This document shows, one piece after another, positions 33,728 through 46,155 of a stretch of DNA of 64,000 nucleotides. Position 1 is the first letter of the stretch, and each line of letters opens with the position of its first letter. A program made the translations under genes and the position numbers. This DNA comes from Rhodeus uyekii (Eukaryota; Chordata; Actinopteri; Cypriniformes; Acheilognathidae), in assembly GCA_037043235.1 (NCBI GenBank), contig JAWRVZ010000560.1, forward strand, positions 35,001-99,000, given 5' to 3'. A model generated the notes under the pieces. It searched no databases, was not told the origin of the DNA, and saw only the letters and a program-made list of their open reading frames with translations.

Positions 33728-34051
33728 TGTGGCAGGCGGGGCGTGGTCTAGAGGCTGCTGCAGGCGGAGGAGGAGTCTTGGGAGGGCTAATGGTTAAGGA
33801 AACACGCCTCTGTTAACGAGATCTAACAGGTGTATTCATTTTGCAGTGACTCGAGAGACGGGATAAAAGCCGGGCCCAGAGAGAGAGAAGTGGGCGATCG
33901 TGGCAACACCACAAGAGACTGCTGAAAAGCCTTTGTTTGATGTTTGGTTGCACTTGATGCTGTTGAGCCATTGTTGTTGTCAGCTCAATAAAACGCCTAA
34001 ATCACTAAAGTCCAAGTGTGATCCTGTACTGGCGAGTGAAAAGTCGTCACA
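33728..34051 (+). repeat. 5' LTR of the Gmr1-like element
   Basis: Starts TGTGGCAGGCGGGG and ends GTCGTCACA (324 bp). It contains GGATAAAAGCC as a TATA-like box near 33860 and AATAAA at about 33989. A primer-binding-site-like TGGTGCCGAAACCCGGGA follows at 34053-34070. Confidence 0.85.
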
Positions 34052-34101
34052 GTGGTGCCGAAACCCGGGACACACCCAAGGAACTGACAGTGTATGGAAG
34101 T

Positions 34102-35200
34102 ATGGAGTCGCTGCCTTTGGAGGAAGTGGTAAAATCCCTTGCCAATCTTCACCATGCACAGCACCAGGCCCTTCTGGAGATCAGGGAGGAACACCACAGG
34201 AAGTTCCAGGCCCTGATGGAGCTCCAACAAGAGGATCGCCGATTGCTGCGTGACGCTCTGAACACCGGTGCTGCGCCCACCTCATCTTCCAGGAGCCACT
34301 CACCGCCCCAGGTGCCCCTGCAGAAAATGGGGCCGGGGGATGATCCTGAGGCGTTTATTGAACTGTTTGAGCACACGGCCGGGGCGTGCCACTGGCCAGA
34401 GGGGGAATGGGCTGTTCGACTAATCCCCTTGCTCTCAGGAGATGCCCAGCTGGCAGCGCGGCAGTTGCCGGCCCAGAGTCTGCTGTGCTATGGGGACTTA
34501 AAGAAGGCGATTCTGCAACGGGTGGGGCGCAGCCCGGAACAACACCGGCAGCATTTCCGGTCCCTCACCCTCCAGGAGGGCGGATCTCCTTTCGCCTTCG
34601 CCCAACAGCTGCGGGGGGCCTGTCGGCAGTGGCTGCTCTCGGAGCCCCGGGACGTCGACGGGGTGATCGAGGTGGTTGTTCTCGAGCAGTACTGTCGACA
34701 ACTTCCAAAGCGCACTGTGGAGTGGGTGCAGTGCCACCGCCCCGCTACTCTGGAGGAGGCGGTCCAGCTGGCCGAGGACCACCTGGCCGCCTATGGGGCA
34801 ACCGATGGCCCTTCCTTTTCCCCCTCTTTTCCCCCTCCCCTGTCTCTGCCTGTCTCCTCTCCCTCTGTCCCTCTTCCCAGGCCTCGGGAAGGACATCGAC
34901 CGCTGCCGGCTCCGAGAACCCGGCAAAGGAACCCTTCGCCGATCCCTGCCCAGTGGAGCCATATCCGGGCCCCGGTGGCCCGGCCCGTGCCGCCCCCACG
35001 TCGGGCAACGACGGACTCCGGCCCAGTATCCTTTACGAACCCCCCTCTCTCGTCTCACCTGCAGGAGGCTGTTTCTGCTGCCACCAGTGTGGAGGAGAGG
35101 TCTGGGCCGCTCTGCTGGCGTTGCGGGGAGCCGGGACATTTCCGGGATCAGTGCGCCTCAATGGAGGTGGACACGCTGATCCGGTTCCCCGAGACGCCAC
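34102..35200 (+). pseudogene. Gmr1-like gag with zinc knuckle
   Basis: Capsid/nucleocapsid polyprotein starting MESLPLEEVV. A coiled-coil-like N-terminus is followed by a capsid region (GAAPTSS...PEAFIELFEHTAG, LSGDAQLAARQLP) and a Pro-rich linker. A CCHC knuckle CWRCGEPGHFRDQC lies at 35113-35154. The frame continues out of register into pol after about 35200. The protease that should follow the knuckle is absent. Confidence 0.85.
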
Positions 35201-36915
35201 CCAGCGCACCCATTTGGGTCAGGATAAGACACTCAACCGTATCATGGCCCGATTTTATTGGCCGGGCATTCGCGGGGACGTCCGCAGGTGGTGTGCGGCC
35301 TGCCGCGAATGCCAGCTGGTTAATCCCCCGGCCACCCCAAAAGCGCCATTGCGCCCATTACCGCTCATGGAGGTCCCCTTCGAAAGAATTGGGATGGACC
35401 TCATCGGGCCATTAGAACGGTCAGCACGAGGGCATCGATTTGCATTAGTTCTCGTGGACTATGCAACCCGATACCCGGAGGCAGTGGCGCTGCGCAACAT
35501 CTCAGCGAAGAGTGTTGCGGACGCCCTCTTCCGCATTATCTCCCGGGTGGGGATCCCGAAAGAGATCCTCACTGACCAAGGCACAACGTTTATGTCACGC
35601 ACACTACGCGAACTGTACGAATTATTGGGGATTAAATCGATTCGCACGAGCGTGTACCATCCTCAAACCGATGGGCTGGTGGAACGATTTAATCGCACCT
35701 TAAAGAACATGATTCGAAAGTTCGTTCACGAGGATGCAAAAAATTGGGATCGCTGGTTGGAACCTCTGTTGTTTGCAGTGCGCGAGGTCCCCCAAGCCTC
35801 CACGGGGTTTTCCCCCTTCGAGCTTCTCTACGGTCGTCGACCCAGAGGGGTACTCGACGTCCTTAGAGAAGTTTGGGAGGACGGGCCTACAAACGCGAAA
35901 AACGAAATTCAGTATGTACTGGACCTGAGAGCAAAGCTCCACACACTGGGGCGGCTCAAAATGGAGAATTTGCTCCGGGCCCAGGAACATCAAAGCCAAC
36001 TCTACAACCGTGGTACCCGGCTACGCGAGTTCACTCCGGGAGAGAAAGTACTCCTTTTACTACCCACGTCTGGCTCAAAATTACTCGCCAAGTGGCAAGG
36101 GCCCTTCGTGGTCACACGGCGGGTGGGGGATGTCGACTATGAGGTGGTGCGGCCGGATAGGGCGGGGACGCGTCAAATTTACCACGTCAACCTCCTAAAA
36201 CCATGGAGAGAGGTGGGGTCGGTGCAGTTGGCCACGACAGTGAGAGAGAGGGACGAGCTGGGGCCGGAACCAACCGTAAAACCCGAATCCGTAGTTCCGG
36301 TCCCCTGTGGGCCGCACCTCTCGTCTGACCAGCTGGCCGACGTGAGTCAATTGCAGCAGGACTTTGCCGATGTGTTTTCCCCTTTGCCCGGCCGCACGAA
36401 TCTCATAGAGCACCACATTGAGACGACCCCTGGGGTGGTGGTACGATCCCGACCCTATCGGTTACCTGAACACAAAAAGAAAATAGTTCGGGAAGAATTA
36501 GAGGCCATGCTAGACATGGGGGTAGTTGAGGAGTCCCACAGTGACTGGTCCAGCCCAATAGTCTTGGTTCCGAAGGCTGATGGCTCGACCAGATTCTGTG
36601 TGGATTACCGTAAGGTAAACGCGGTTTCAAAGTTTGATGCGTATCCCATGCCGCGGGTTGACGAGCTGCTCGATCGGTTAGGCACTGCTCGATTTTATTC
36701 GACATTGGATTTAACAAAAGGGTATTGGCAAATCCCCCTAACGCCAATGTCCAGAGAAAAAACGGCTTTCTCCACTCCGTTTGGTTTACACCAATTTGTC
36801 ACGCTTCCATTTGGGCTGTTCGGGGCTCCCGCTACGTTTCAGCGCCTCATGGACCGCATCTTACGGCCCCATCAAGCATATGCCGCTGCTTACTTGGATG
36901 ATATTATTATATATA
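35200..36915 (+). pseudogene. Gmr1-like pol: integrase followed by truncated RT
   Basis: Integrase: part of the HHCC zinc finger (HLGQDKT...CAACREC), DDE residues in GMDLIGPL, LTDQGTTF and HPQTDGLVERFNRT, and a GPY/F-type LAKWQGPFVVTRR. RT: LDMGVVEESHSDWSSPIVLV, RFCVDYRKVN and YLDDIIIY. The frame is open throughout. RT ends at the junction near 36915 and RNase H is lost. Protease and the first His of the zinc finger are missing at the gag junction. Confidence 0.93.
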
Positions 36916-36917
36916 GA

Positions 36918-37592
36918 CTAACAGGTGTTATTCTCACCAGCTACATGTAAACATCTTAATAACGGGACGTGATGATCTCCGACTGATTGATATTCTATAC
37001 TATCGGTGTAAATATACATGGTGTAGAACGCCCCGCGTATGTCAGCTTGATATGGGGCATACGTCATAGGCATGGATATATCCCCGACAGCATCGGAAGG
37101 TTGGCTACCGCTTACTAAGGGTACAGCCGGCTTGAACCCTAAAATAATAGCTAACTTCCTGTAAAATGTCAATGACGTCTTCGTAGGGGCTTTCAAAAAG
37201 ACTTTGTTTTTAACGGGGTCAAAGCCGAGACTCACCTTCAACGACACGTTAGCGTTAATCTCGCTAATCAGAGACAGAACATTCTCGTAATATCCTGTTT
37301 TTAAATGCTTATTTTCTTTAATATACGTGGCAGGTTTCTCGCTATCTGCCAAAGATGCTGTAGAGAGTGTTGTTGGTGATAATTGAACGTATTTGACCCG
37401 GAAAAGGGCATCATCCTCACTAAACGTATACCATGACACAGGATATTCGATTTCGCACAATCCAACTTGCCAGCTCCCTTTTAGGTTTATAGATTTCGCT
37501 AACCTTGTTGTATAGGTAGAAATGGTATTGTTAGAATAAACATCCAAAGAAGCGTTGCACGGGAGTGTAACATAGAAGCCGTGGTCCTCCAT
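36918..37592 (-). pseudogene. Penton-like (minor capsid) provirus protein, 3' end affected by insertion
   Basis: 224 aa from the ATG at 37592, starting MEDHGFYVTLPCNASLD. Beta-rich pattern with SINLKGSWQVGLCEIEYPVS and AIILGFKPA, typical of a protein found next to capsid genes in animal Polintons. Assignment as penton/minor capsid is by position and layout, not by an alignment. The last residues are read up to the boundary with the gypsy element, so the C-terminus is probably altered. Confidence 0.5.
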
Positions 37593-37791
37593 GGTGACCG
37601 TTTAACAGAATGATATAAACCGGCTCTGTTTACAGTCTTTAAGGCGTTTTCAAGTCCGCCAGATCTTTTTTGTCTATATAGCTGTTAAATTTTGAAGGCC
37701 AACCTAACCACTTCACCAAAACAAGAGTAGATCGTCCTTGTTTTTTCTCTCCTAAAATCTTTTCCACCTTAAAAGAAGTTTTTGCTCACAA

Positions 37792-38701
37792 TTATTTTTC
37801 GTAACTCTTCTTCGTAAAAAGTACCCTCGATGACTTCGCCGTCGTAATCAGACAGACGATAGACAGGCGGTTGACGAGGTATACACGCCGATATAGTGAA
37901 AAATTCTTCTGCTCATAACCTTTGACGAACGGCCCTCGCACTTTTGAAATTCTAACGACGTCTCCGACTTTATACTTAAATATTGGCTTCTCGTTCTTCT
38001 TTATATCGCCGTACAAGTTTTGAAACACTACTGACTCGTTTTCTCTGTTAACGTCCACAGGTCTCATTCTAATGCTACGGTGATAACTTGAGTTGTATCC
38101 TTGCATAATATATTGTAAAACATCTATGTATCACCGGGAATTTGTCGCTGTTAAAAATCTCCACATTCGACTTTTTAGCGTTCTATTAAATCGTTTCACG
38201 ACGCTGGCTTTCAATTCAGTCGCAGTTGCAAAATGATGAATGTCGTGCTTTTTCATTACATCTTGAAAACGTTAAAAAATTCCTTTCCCCTGTCCGTTTG
38301 CAATTTCTGTGGTATCCTCCCCTCTTCGAGTATAGACTCAAATGCTTTAGTAACAGCAGCTCCGGTCTTATTCTTATAGTGTCCACGCATACTTGCTAAA
38401 TATACGATGCACGTCAATAAATATTATTATCATAATTTTCCTTGGAATACTCGGACATGTCGACAAGATCCGCTTGGAACTGCGTATCAATTCCGTATAC
38501 CACGACTTTAGCACGCTTGTATTTTACAGGTGCGGTTCGGTGTAACGTGTACGCGTCCTCCCCCGCTAGCCATTCTGAAACCAGTTTATCACTCAGACGT
38601 ATTCCGCTATCCTTTAAGACGGCATCTTTTGATAGTTTTTTACCGCCTAAACTGCCAGGGTTGGAGGGTGTGTAGTAAACTTTTTTCATGAGCTCTGACA
38701 T
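37792..38701 (-). pseudogene. Polinton retrovirus-like integrase, broken in the middle
   Basis: Inserts the provirus DNA into the host genome. The N-terminal frame 38701-38414 carries LGGKKLSKD and KVVVYGIDTQFQADLVDMS, with a core Asp. The middle is readable only in pieces (LQTDRGKEF with the second Asp) and has stops. The C-terminal frame 38106-37792 has YNSSYHRSIRMRPVDVN and FKYKVGDVVRISKVRGPF, the SH3/chromo-like tail. Several frameshifts; not functional. Confidence 0.9.
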
Positions 38702-38890
38702 GTTGCCGTTTCAACTCTAGCCAAAAGAATAACGCGTACAAGGTCTGTGTTTCAGTCTTTTATTAAAAAACAATTATGACGTTACAGCCGGTAGAAGAAA
38801 TACTTTCAAACAGGGTACAGAATGATGGCATGCTATAAGTAAAATTATATAAATCCATTAAATAGATAAGGTAAATCAATAATAATGATG

Positions 38891-39035
38891 CTACATACTG
38901 TCTAACCAGAAAAGAAAATATCCACACAACAAAGCTAGTATATAGTTGACCGTCGTCTCAACAATTTTACAAACAATCTCATCATTATCATTATAATTTT
39001 TTGAAGCCAGCGACACGCATACATCCGATACGTAT
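38891..39035 (-). pseudogene. Bcl-2-like provirus gene, 3' part
   Basis: Encodes the C-terminal part of a gene whose 5' part is at 46919-47257. It ends with a hydrophobic tail anchor (YILALLCGYFLFWL) before the stop. The reading frame runs exactly to the target-site duplication of the LTR element at 39035. Confidence 0.55.
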
Positions 39036-39783
39036 TGAAGGATACTATTCGGAAATCCATTGCCGCTTGTATATATATATTCTTTCATTTTTCTTATTTG
39101 TACCTATATTATTTTCTTTGTCTTAATTTTCATATGTTTCTTTGTCTTATTTTTCATATGTTCTTCTCCCTTTCTTATTTGAATGATTTGTAAAGAGTGA
39201 TTTATAATCAAGTTAGGGATTTTTATTAATTAAAACCTTTCTTTACTCTTCTGTGTTTTTCCATCGAGTAAGGATGAATATTGTCAGCACTTCTCAACAG
39301 ATAGAGAATGTTATCAGAATGTTTTGGTTTATAGTTGAAGCCTGAGCCGAGTTCAGCCTTGGAGAAGCTGTATGTGTGTGTGTTAATATGGTCAGTATTG
39401 GTGAGGTGATTAACTGGCACCAGAAAACTTGTTGTTCTCGACAAGCCACGTCACGAACCCGTCAACCACGTGATCAACGAAGATATGCTTCAGACTGTCT
39501 GCTCTTGTGTGGAAAATTACTAGTTTTGTTTTTCTTTCTTTCTTTCTTTCTTAACCAATCAGAATAATTTAAACGTCATCATTGACGTAGTTAGCACCCT
39601 CTGTTAGAGTATAATTGCTGTAACAATGTTATTGTATTGGGGGCGGCCTACGAACTCCTTGTGAGACCTGAAGCTGGCTTCTGCTGATGAAACTGCAAAC
39701 TAAACTTCACTAAAATTTCTTCTATTGACTGCACTTCATTCAACATATCTGGTCCTCGGGTCTTAACTGTAAATTCCCCTACA
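39036..39783 (+). repeat. 5' LTR
   Basis: 748 bp. By eye it differs from the 3' LTR by one substitution (AGAATAATTT versus AGAATCATTT) and lacks a 15-bp block present there. Confidence 0.93.
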
Positions 39784-40585
39784 GTTAATGATGGAGAATG
39801 CGGGCAATTCATTCTTCGATGACATCCCTGGTCGAACAACAAACAAGGTAGAAAGTGTTAGGGCTGTCTAACTGGAAGAGACTGGAAAGGGGATCGGGAA
39901 AGCTTCACTCAGACGTGAGTGGGGAGTACCGACGCTGGTTAGAGTCCAGGGGGTACACGTAATTATGCCAGCCTTATGATTTTAAAGATTATATGGTTTT
40001 TGATGGTGTAATAGTCGCTGGTATCCGTAACACTGGTTAGATTCCAGGTAAGCGGAAGGCATCGCCGAGACGCACTGTAAGGGGACAGTAAGTCGCTGAT
40101 GGGAGTGTAAGACACTGGAGAAAAACACAGGTTAGATTCCTGGTTCCGGAACACGGGTTAGAGTCCCGGTTTCATTCGGTTCAGTGGCACCATGAACCTG
40201 ACTTGATCTCTTCCAGTTCAGACAGGGGCGCCCCGAAGTTAGGGAATCAGGCAGTTAGGGACTAAACCATTAGTTAGTTATTAAATAAATAAATATATAT
40301 AGAACTAATTTGTTTACCAGGGATGCATCTGGAACGATTCCTGCAAAAGTAAATGTTACGAGAAAATTTTGTGACCCGAATTGGTTTGAATCAGGATATG
40401 TGACTTGGTGTTTTTGTAAGTATACTTTGTAGTTTCATCACGCAGAAGCCACAGCTGTGTTATTCAAAGATCGCCGCCTCCATCTCTTCCTACCATGACT
40501 TCAGGTGAGTATTAACTTTGACTAAAATATGGCTAACAATAACTGAGTAGTCTGATTATTACTGATTAGTTAAGTAAGCAGAAGA
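39784..40585 (+). other. Leader region of the LTR element
   Basis: Non-coding, with several copies of GGTTAGA(T/G)TCC. No clear tRNA primer-binding site was identified directly after the LTR. Confidence 0.5.
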
Positions 40586-40587
40586 GA

Positions 40588-41090
40588 AAATGCTGTAAAC
40601 AGCGCTGCTTCTCAAAGTGAATTTTCAGAGCTCAGGAGGAAAATGGTTAGTCTGTGTTTTTAATTCTGAGTGTAAAAACAAGGTTGGAAGTCATGATAAA
40701 ATAATGAAACAGAAGAGATTAAAATGCTGTAAACAGCGCTGCTTCTCAAAGTGAATTTTCAGAGCTCAGTAGGAAAATGGTCAGTCTGTGTTTTTAATTC
40801 TGAGTGTAAAAACAAGGTTGGAAACCATGATAAAATAATGAAACAGAGAAGAGATTTAATGCTGTAAACAGCTCCGCTTCTCAAAGTAAATTTGGTCAGT
40901 CTGTGTTTTTAATTCTGATTGTAAAAATAAGGTTGGAGATGATAAAATAAAACATGATAAAATAACGAAACGTTGAAGAGAAGATATTAAAGGCTGTACA
41001 CAGCTTTGCTCTTCAAAAGCAAAATTGCAGAGCTCAGTAAGAAAATGCTCCTAGTTTTAATTTGATTGGAAAGTGTGAGCAAAGAAAGAG
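40588..41090 (+). repeat. About 134-bp tandem repeat, four decaying copies
   Basis: Units begin near 40588, 40722, 40858 and 40988 with GCTGTAAACAGCGCTGCTTC or variants. The first two are nearly identical; the third and fourth are shorter and diverged. Lies inside the young LTR element. Confidence 0.85.
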
Positions 41091-43855
41091 CTGAATGATA
41101 TAAATGTCTGCTAGATGTGATAAAGTGACATATTTCTGGTGTTTAGATTTGAAAAGAAGATCAGTGTCTGATATACCGACATTTACGTTTTCGTCTGGAA
41201 AAGAACAAAAATAAGATTAAAGTCTTAAGGAATTCTTTTGAAAGGAAGATTTGTAATGAGAAGTTTTATAGTGAATGGAAGAGTTAAATTGCGTCAAATT
41301 ACAGACAATGACTTCAAAAGATGGGAGTTTCAGTAATATGTAATTCGCAAAAAGACAACTATAAAAATTATAATTCTTTGAAAACGTATTTTTGGGCAAA
41401 GATTTCTGAAACAGGCCAGAGTCACAATAAAGTAGATAAATGTTAAATGTTTACAAAAATGCAGTGTTCCAGTCCTTGAATCCAGTCCAGAGTTTCTCTC
41501 TCTCAATCAAAGTCAGCTAACTGCTGTTATCTCAGTCTGTGTCGTCAGTGATAAACAATTTACAGGAAGTGTTCCAGTGAAAATCATAGACACAGAGAAG
41601 TTAAAGGAAATCATGTTACAGGCAGTTCAAAACTTTTAAAAGTTCCACATTTATGATTGTGCACATTAAATTTGTTGTTAAAACTTTCAACAAATGCCTT
41701 TAAAGAGGAGTTTTAAAATAAATTTAAATAAGTTAAATAAAAATGAAGACCTGATTATAAAAGGGAGATTAAATTGTTTGATTAAATTGTTATGACCAGT
41801 AATTTGTGTTTTGTCTCATCTTAGTCTCTACCATGGTACAAGGCTGATGGAGTAGACAATGGTGATAGCGATGCTGAGATTAAACACAGAGAATAAGCTA
41901 TGCTGTTGTTTTGAATATGTTAATGGGTTTTACTGATAACATACTGCTGTTATTAACTGGTCTCCCTGTTTTGAACACTATCAGGCAGTCGAAATAACTC
42001 TGGTGGTTCTTGAATGCACCTTCCCTAAGCTCCAGAGAATACCTGAACCTGAAGAAAACTTGAAGATCCGCAAATGGCGGGACAGTGAGCACGAGGGCGA
42101 ATGCCAAAGATGGGTAAGATCCCCTAATGGCCACGTAGAGGGACAACCTAAGGCAGGCTTTCGCCGCCGCTCCTGGGCATCTACCCAAAAACAGGGGAAG
42201 GGAGATGTTTTCTGTGACAACTGGATGAGAGTTGAGAGGATGTCTGTGGTTGGCTAGTAGCATCCTTCAGAGGGGGGACCTGTTAAATTGCAGAAGTCTG
42301 CCCCAAAACTGAGTTCCTCCATACCAGGTCACTGCAACCGCATTCCTTGACAAGTGTCCCCAACTTGTAGAAGATGCCAGGGGGAGTCCCTGAAGAGGTT
42401 CTTTATAAAGAGATGATGGGAATGTGCTTTCAAGAGCTGGCTGAGAACATGATGTGACTGACCTTCAGTTGTTGAGGAGACCATAACAAAACTTTATAAT
42501 ATCAAGAACATTATTATTTTTTTTTTTTTTTTTTGTTGGCTTATGGGAAAGAACTGAAAATTAATAGTGAAACTGAACTAATATGTCTCTATCATAGTTT
42601 TCACTCCTTCAGGTCGTTAGACATGGTGGTGACTAAAGATGAAGAGTGTTTTTACAGATTAAAGATGGTCTGGATAACAAAGGTTAAGTGAATTTTTAAC
42701 AAAGTAAACTTAGTAATGCTCCTAGCATGCTTTGAGATGATAAAAATGGGTCTAATTGAGTTAAATATTTACATTTAAGAAATTTGTGAATGATTATGGT
42801 TTCTAAATGGCAAATAATTTACTATTGCAGTCTGCCAAAAAGTTACAGTCTTAAGAGACTGAGGAAAACTGTTGGCTGAGAGAGAGATTGTGAGTGGAGG
42901 CTGGGGATGGCACTCTGTTATCAAACTGATAAAGGAACTAAAACAACCTAGCAAACTTCTCTAAAAACGAATGATTTATAAACAGACATTATTTTAAACT
43001 GAATAAGTTAAACCTAGAGAAGATTTTAAAGCTTAAATCTTTGTAGAATAAATACCAGAAGTAAACCTTGAATATGAGCGATTTGTATTCATGTCTGAGT
43101 GTGTGTGAGTTTTGTATGTCCACATAGTGTGAATATGTGTCATTAACCTCTGGAATGATAGTTTGATCATTGCAGATGGGTTAAGTGAATTGACAATCTA
43201 TACAGAAGCCGATAATTCTTATGGGATCTGATGAAACGACAATACAAAACATGGGACGAGCTTTAATTGGACTGAATATCCAGCTCGGTCTGCTAGTGGT
43301 AAATATGACTAATTTTGTCATTTATGATGTTAATTTCAAGTTATTCTCTGGATTAGTTTAAATAATTGTGTAAGTTGAAATTGTGAAGCTGAAGATTGCC
43401 GTCCATTATGGGGTTTAAAACCCCTGTCTAAATTCAACTGAGGGTCTAAATTTAAATATTATCAACTATGAGTGATCCGAGTGTTATAGACTTGACGTTA
43501 TAAGACTTGACGGCAGAGATAGTGTGACACATTGGCTAAAGTCACCCTCCAAATTATCCAGAGAGCACCCTCACATTTATGAAGGCCGGTGGGCGATCAA
43601 AGGAGTGAATATAACTTATAAAAAGTTTTTATTGATTTTCATCCATTAAGAGGATGCATGACATTAGATCAGCCATTCATACAAAGGGTTAATGAAACAG
43701 CAGCTATGAGACTGTCGGTGTGACTTAGGGATTAAAGCACAAGTAATATTTTTAAAGATAAACTCAAGGGCAGAACATTTACTTACTGAGTAATTAGAAG
43801 GTTTGAAACTCAGTTAATATTGAATTCGTCTAAATCTGTTATCTGCCCTAATATA
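41091..43855 (+). other. Interior of LTR element, no coding sequence recognised
   Basis: AT-rich. Small frames such as 42003-42257 resemble no known protein. Includes a poly-T run at about 42510-42534. Confidence 0.55.
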
Positions 43856-44550
43856 TAGACCTCCAAACAGGAATGGGGATTTTATACATGAGTTCTCTGA
43901 ACTTTTATTGGTTATGGTCCCTTCTTTTGACAATATTTTTAATTTTGAGAGACTTCAACATACATGTTTGTGGACCTTTAAAGCCCTTGGTGAAAGATTT
44001 TGTACCTTGATTAGAGCTTTTTGATTTTTTACAGTATGTTTCTAGCCCAACACACGAGTTGTTTTTCATTACTGTTAAATCTAACTGCATCATTTGATAC
44101 CGTTGACCATAAGATTTTCATTGATTGTCTTTGAGATGTGGTTGGCATTGAGGGTTTAGCCCTGGAATGATTTTACTCATATCTAAAAGATAGGACTTAT
44201 TTTAGTCAATCCTGGGACTTTCTTTTCATCCGTTACCCCTCTCTTGTATGGGGTCCCTCATGGCTCAATTTGGGGCCAGTTTTGTTCTCCCTCTATATGC
44301 TCCCTTTGGGAGTGATTTTGAAAAATATATCATTCATTATAATTTGTATGCTAATGACTCTCACATTTATTATCAAGTATCCATTCAATCTTTGTTTGAA
44401 TGTTTAGATAACGTTAAGTGCTGGCTAACAATTTACTCCAGATGAATGAGTCTGAGTTTATTTTATTTGGTAATAAGGGATGTATTTGTGATTTATAGTT
44501 TGAAAAACCTAGGAGGCATTTTTGACTCTGAGCTCAAATTTGATCACCAA
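43856..44550 (+). pseudogene. LINE endonuclease/RT fragment captured inside the LTR element
   Basis: Decayed + strand frames: YRPPNRNGDF and VPSFDNIFNF (endonuclease domain), then FDTVDHKIF, YSYLKDRTYF and LGPVLFSLYMLPLG with a degenerate active-site segment YANDSHIYY. Many stops. The family is a fish CR1/L2/Rex-like LINE. Confidence 0.75.
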
Positions 44551-44569
44551 ATTAATGCAAACGTGGGCT

Positions 44570-44995
44570 GAGTTAGGGCCTTTTGTGAAAACTTGTGTGG
44601 GGCAGGGCATAGAGCTTAACAAAACTTTGAGCGCATACTCTGAATGTTGTGATGAAAAAGCACAGGCTGTGAAAGTTGTTGTTCCCATTGAAGATAGCGC
44701 TGATGAGAACTGCTGCACTGATGACATTAGGGTGGAGGACATTGATCCAGCCCTGAACATGGTACCTTCAAAATTATGGGCAAAACACAAATATGATGTG
44801 GGTTTGATTGCGGGTTGTGAACCAGTTACTATTGTTCCAAAGTCTGATTATAGACCATGTCAACAACAGTATCCTCTGAAAGAGGCAGTGCTTGGAATCA
44901 CGCCAGTGCTGAAGGAGGGTATTATTGTACCATGCAGCGATTCTCCAGTGCGAATGCCTCTCTTCCCTGTAAAGAAAATAATGGATAAGGGTTGA
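44570..44995 (+). pseudogene. Retroviral pol fragment (N-terminal RT)
   Basis: About 140 codons. VPSKLWAKHKYDVGLIAG, KSDYRPCQQQYPLKEAV and IVPCSDSPVRMPLFPVKK fit the start of a gammaretrovirus/epsilonretrovirus-type reverse transcriptase. It ends at TGA 44993-44995, well before the catalytic motifs. It is the only retrovirus-like protein piece in the 6.4-kb interior. Confidence 0.8.
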
Positions 44996-46155
44996 AAGTG
45001 CTTTATTAATAAAGGTTGAGTTAATATCATATTTTAGTTTTTGCAAAACAGTAGAGATAAGTGGAACTGAGGCAATGCTGATAATATTTTTGGGATCAGA
45101 AAGACTAAACATTTGATAGAGAAATACCTTGACAAGATGAATTTGGATCAATTTAAGAACACTTTTAAATTAATATATTATGAAAATCTGACAGTTCTTG
45201 TTCAACTTATAACAAATTTGAAAGATAGCAAACCTAATGGTATCTGATGAGCCAAATGACAATGAAAGGGTTTAGATTTTGGTCACAACGCAGGTTTAAC
45301 AAACTGAGATATTGAGAACAAAATTGACTAAAGGAAATCATTATTATTTGATTTTGAATTTTGGAATGTTAACATGGTTTGAATACTGTGAAATTATTTT
45401 GTTTCAGTGGAAATAATTATTGAAATGATTATTTGAATTTGTTTCATTTTTTATTTCTGTTTTTGAAAAATAAAATTTTAAGATGTCCTGCAATTAAGAT
45501 GGTACATGCTATTTGCCTGTTAAATGAATGACACTTTCAGTAGAAACTCAAAGCTTAAGACGGATTATTATGGGATTTATTTATTCTTTCATTGTTTATT
45601 TTTATTTTGACCACCTTTGATTTTAATTGGTGTAGTGAAATAGATTTACCCTCTTATTTCATGTATTCTACAATGAATTGGAAATTGCTTTGTTTTTGGT
45701 TTATTTACAACAACAACAATAACAAAGTGTATATCTTGATATTTTGATGCAATGATGGGTGATTATACCAGTAGACGTGACACTTTTAACCTAATACCTG
45801 GTGTGGGGATTTTGTTGGGGATGTAAAACTATTTTCCCATTTATTTCGGCTTCTAGAGAATAAAAATGTATTTAATTTTTAAATCCATTTAATTTGATTA
45901 TAAACTAAAATAGCCAAGATTCATACTAACAGCATAAGATGTTTATACAACCATGTCTTTTGTTTTGAAGGTCAATAACACACTCTGTGCTCTGTAAGAT
46001 ATTCTGTTCCAGTTAAGTCTGTGAAGGGAAAACATATTTTGTTTTATACAATTTTAACCGGAATTAGAGCAAGGGTGAATATATCAATTTGTAGCGGCAT
46101 TAATTGATAGCCCAGATGTGTTGTTTTACTACACATTTGGCCTTATAGGGGGGAC
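44996..46155 (+). other. 3' interior of LTR element, non-coding
   Basis: AT-rich sequence, no recognised protein; ends in the polypurine tract before the 3' LTR. Confidence 0.55.

Larger units (their letters stand above)
33728..36915 (+). mobile_element. Gmr1-like Ty3/gypsy retrotransposon (integrase before RT), 3'-truncated
   Basis: 5' LTR, primer-binding site, gag, then integrase and then RT, cut after the YLDD motif; no RNase H and no 3' LTR. The order integrase-RT is copia-like, while the domains themselves are gypsy type. This is the hallmark of the Gmr1-like group known from fish and other deuterostomes. Insertion together with a deletion removed the end of the penton-like gene and the start of the basic-protein gene. 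Confidence 0.93.

Noticed and set aside
34498..35139. Minus-strand 213-aa frame
   Set aside because: Antisense shadow of the GC-rich gypsy gag.
39226..39444. Small frames inside the LTRs, repeated at 46346-46564
   Set aside because: Identical because LTRs are identical; no coding similarity.
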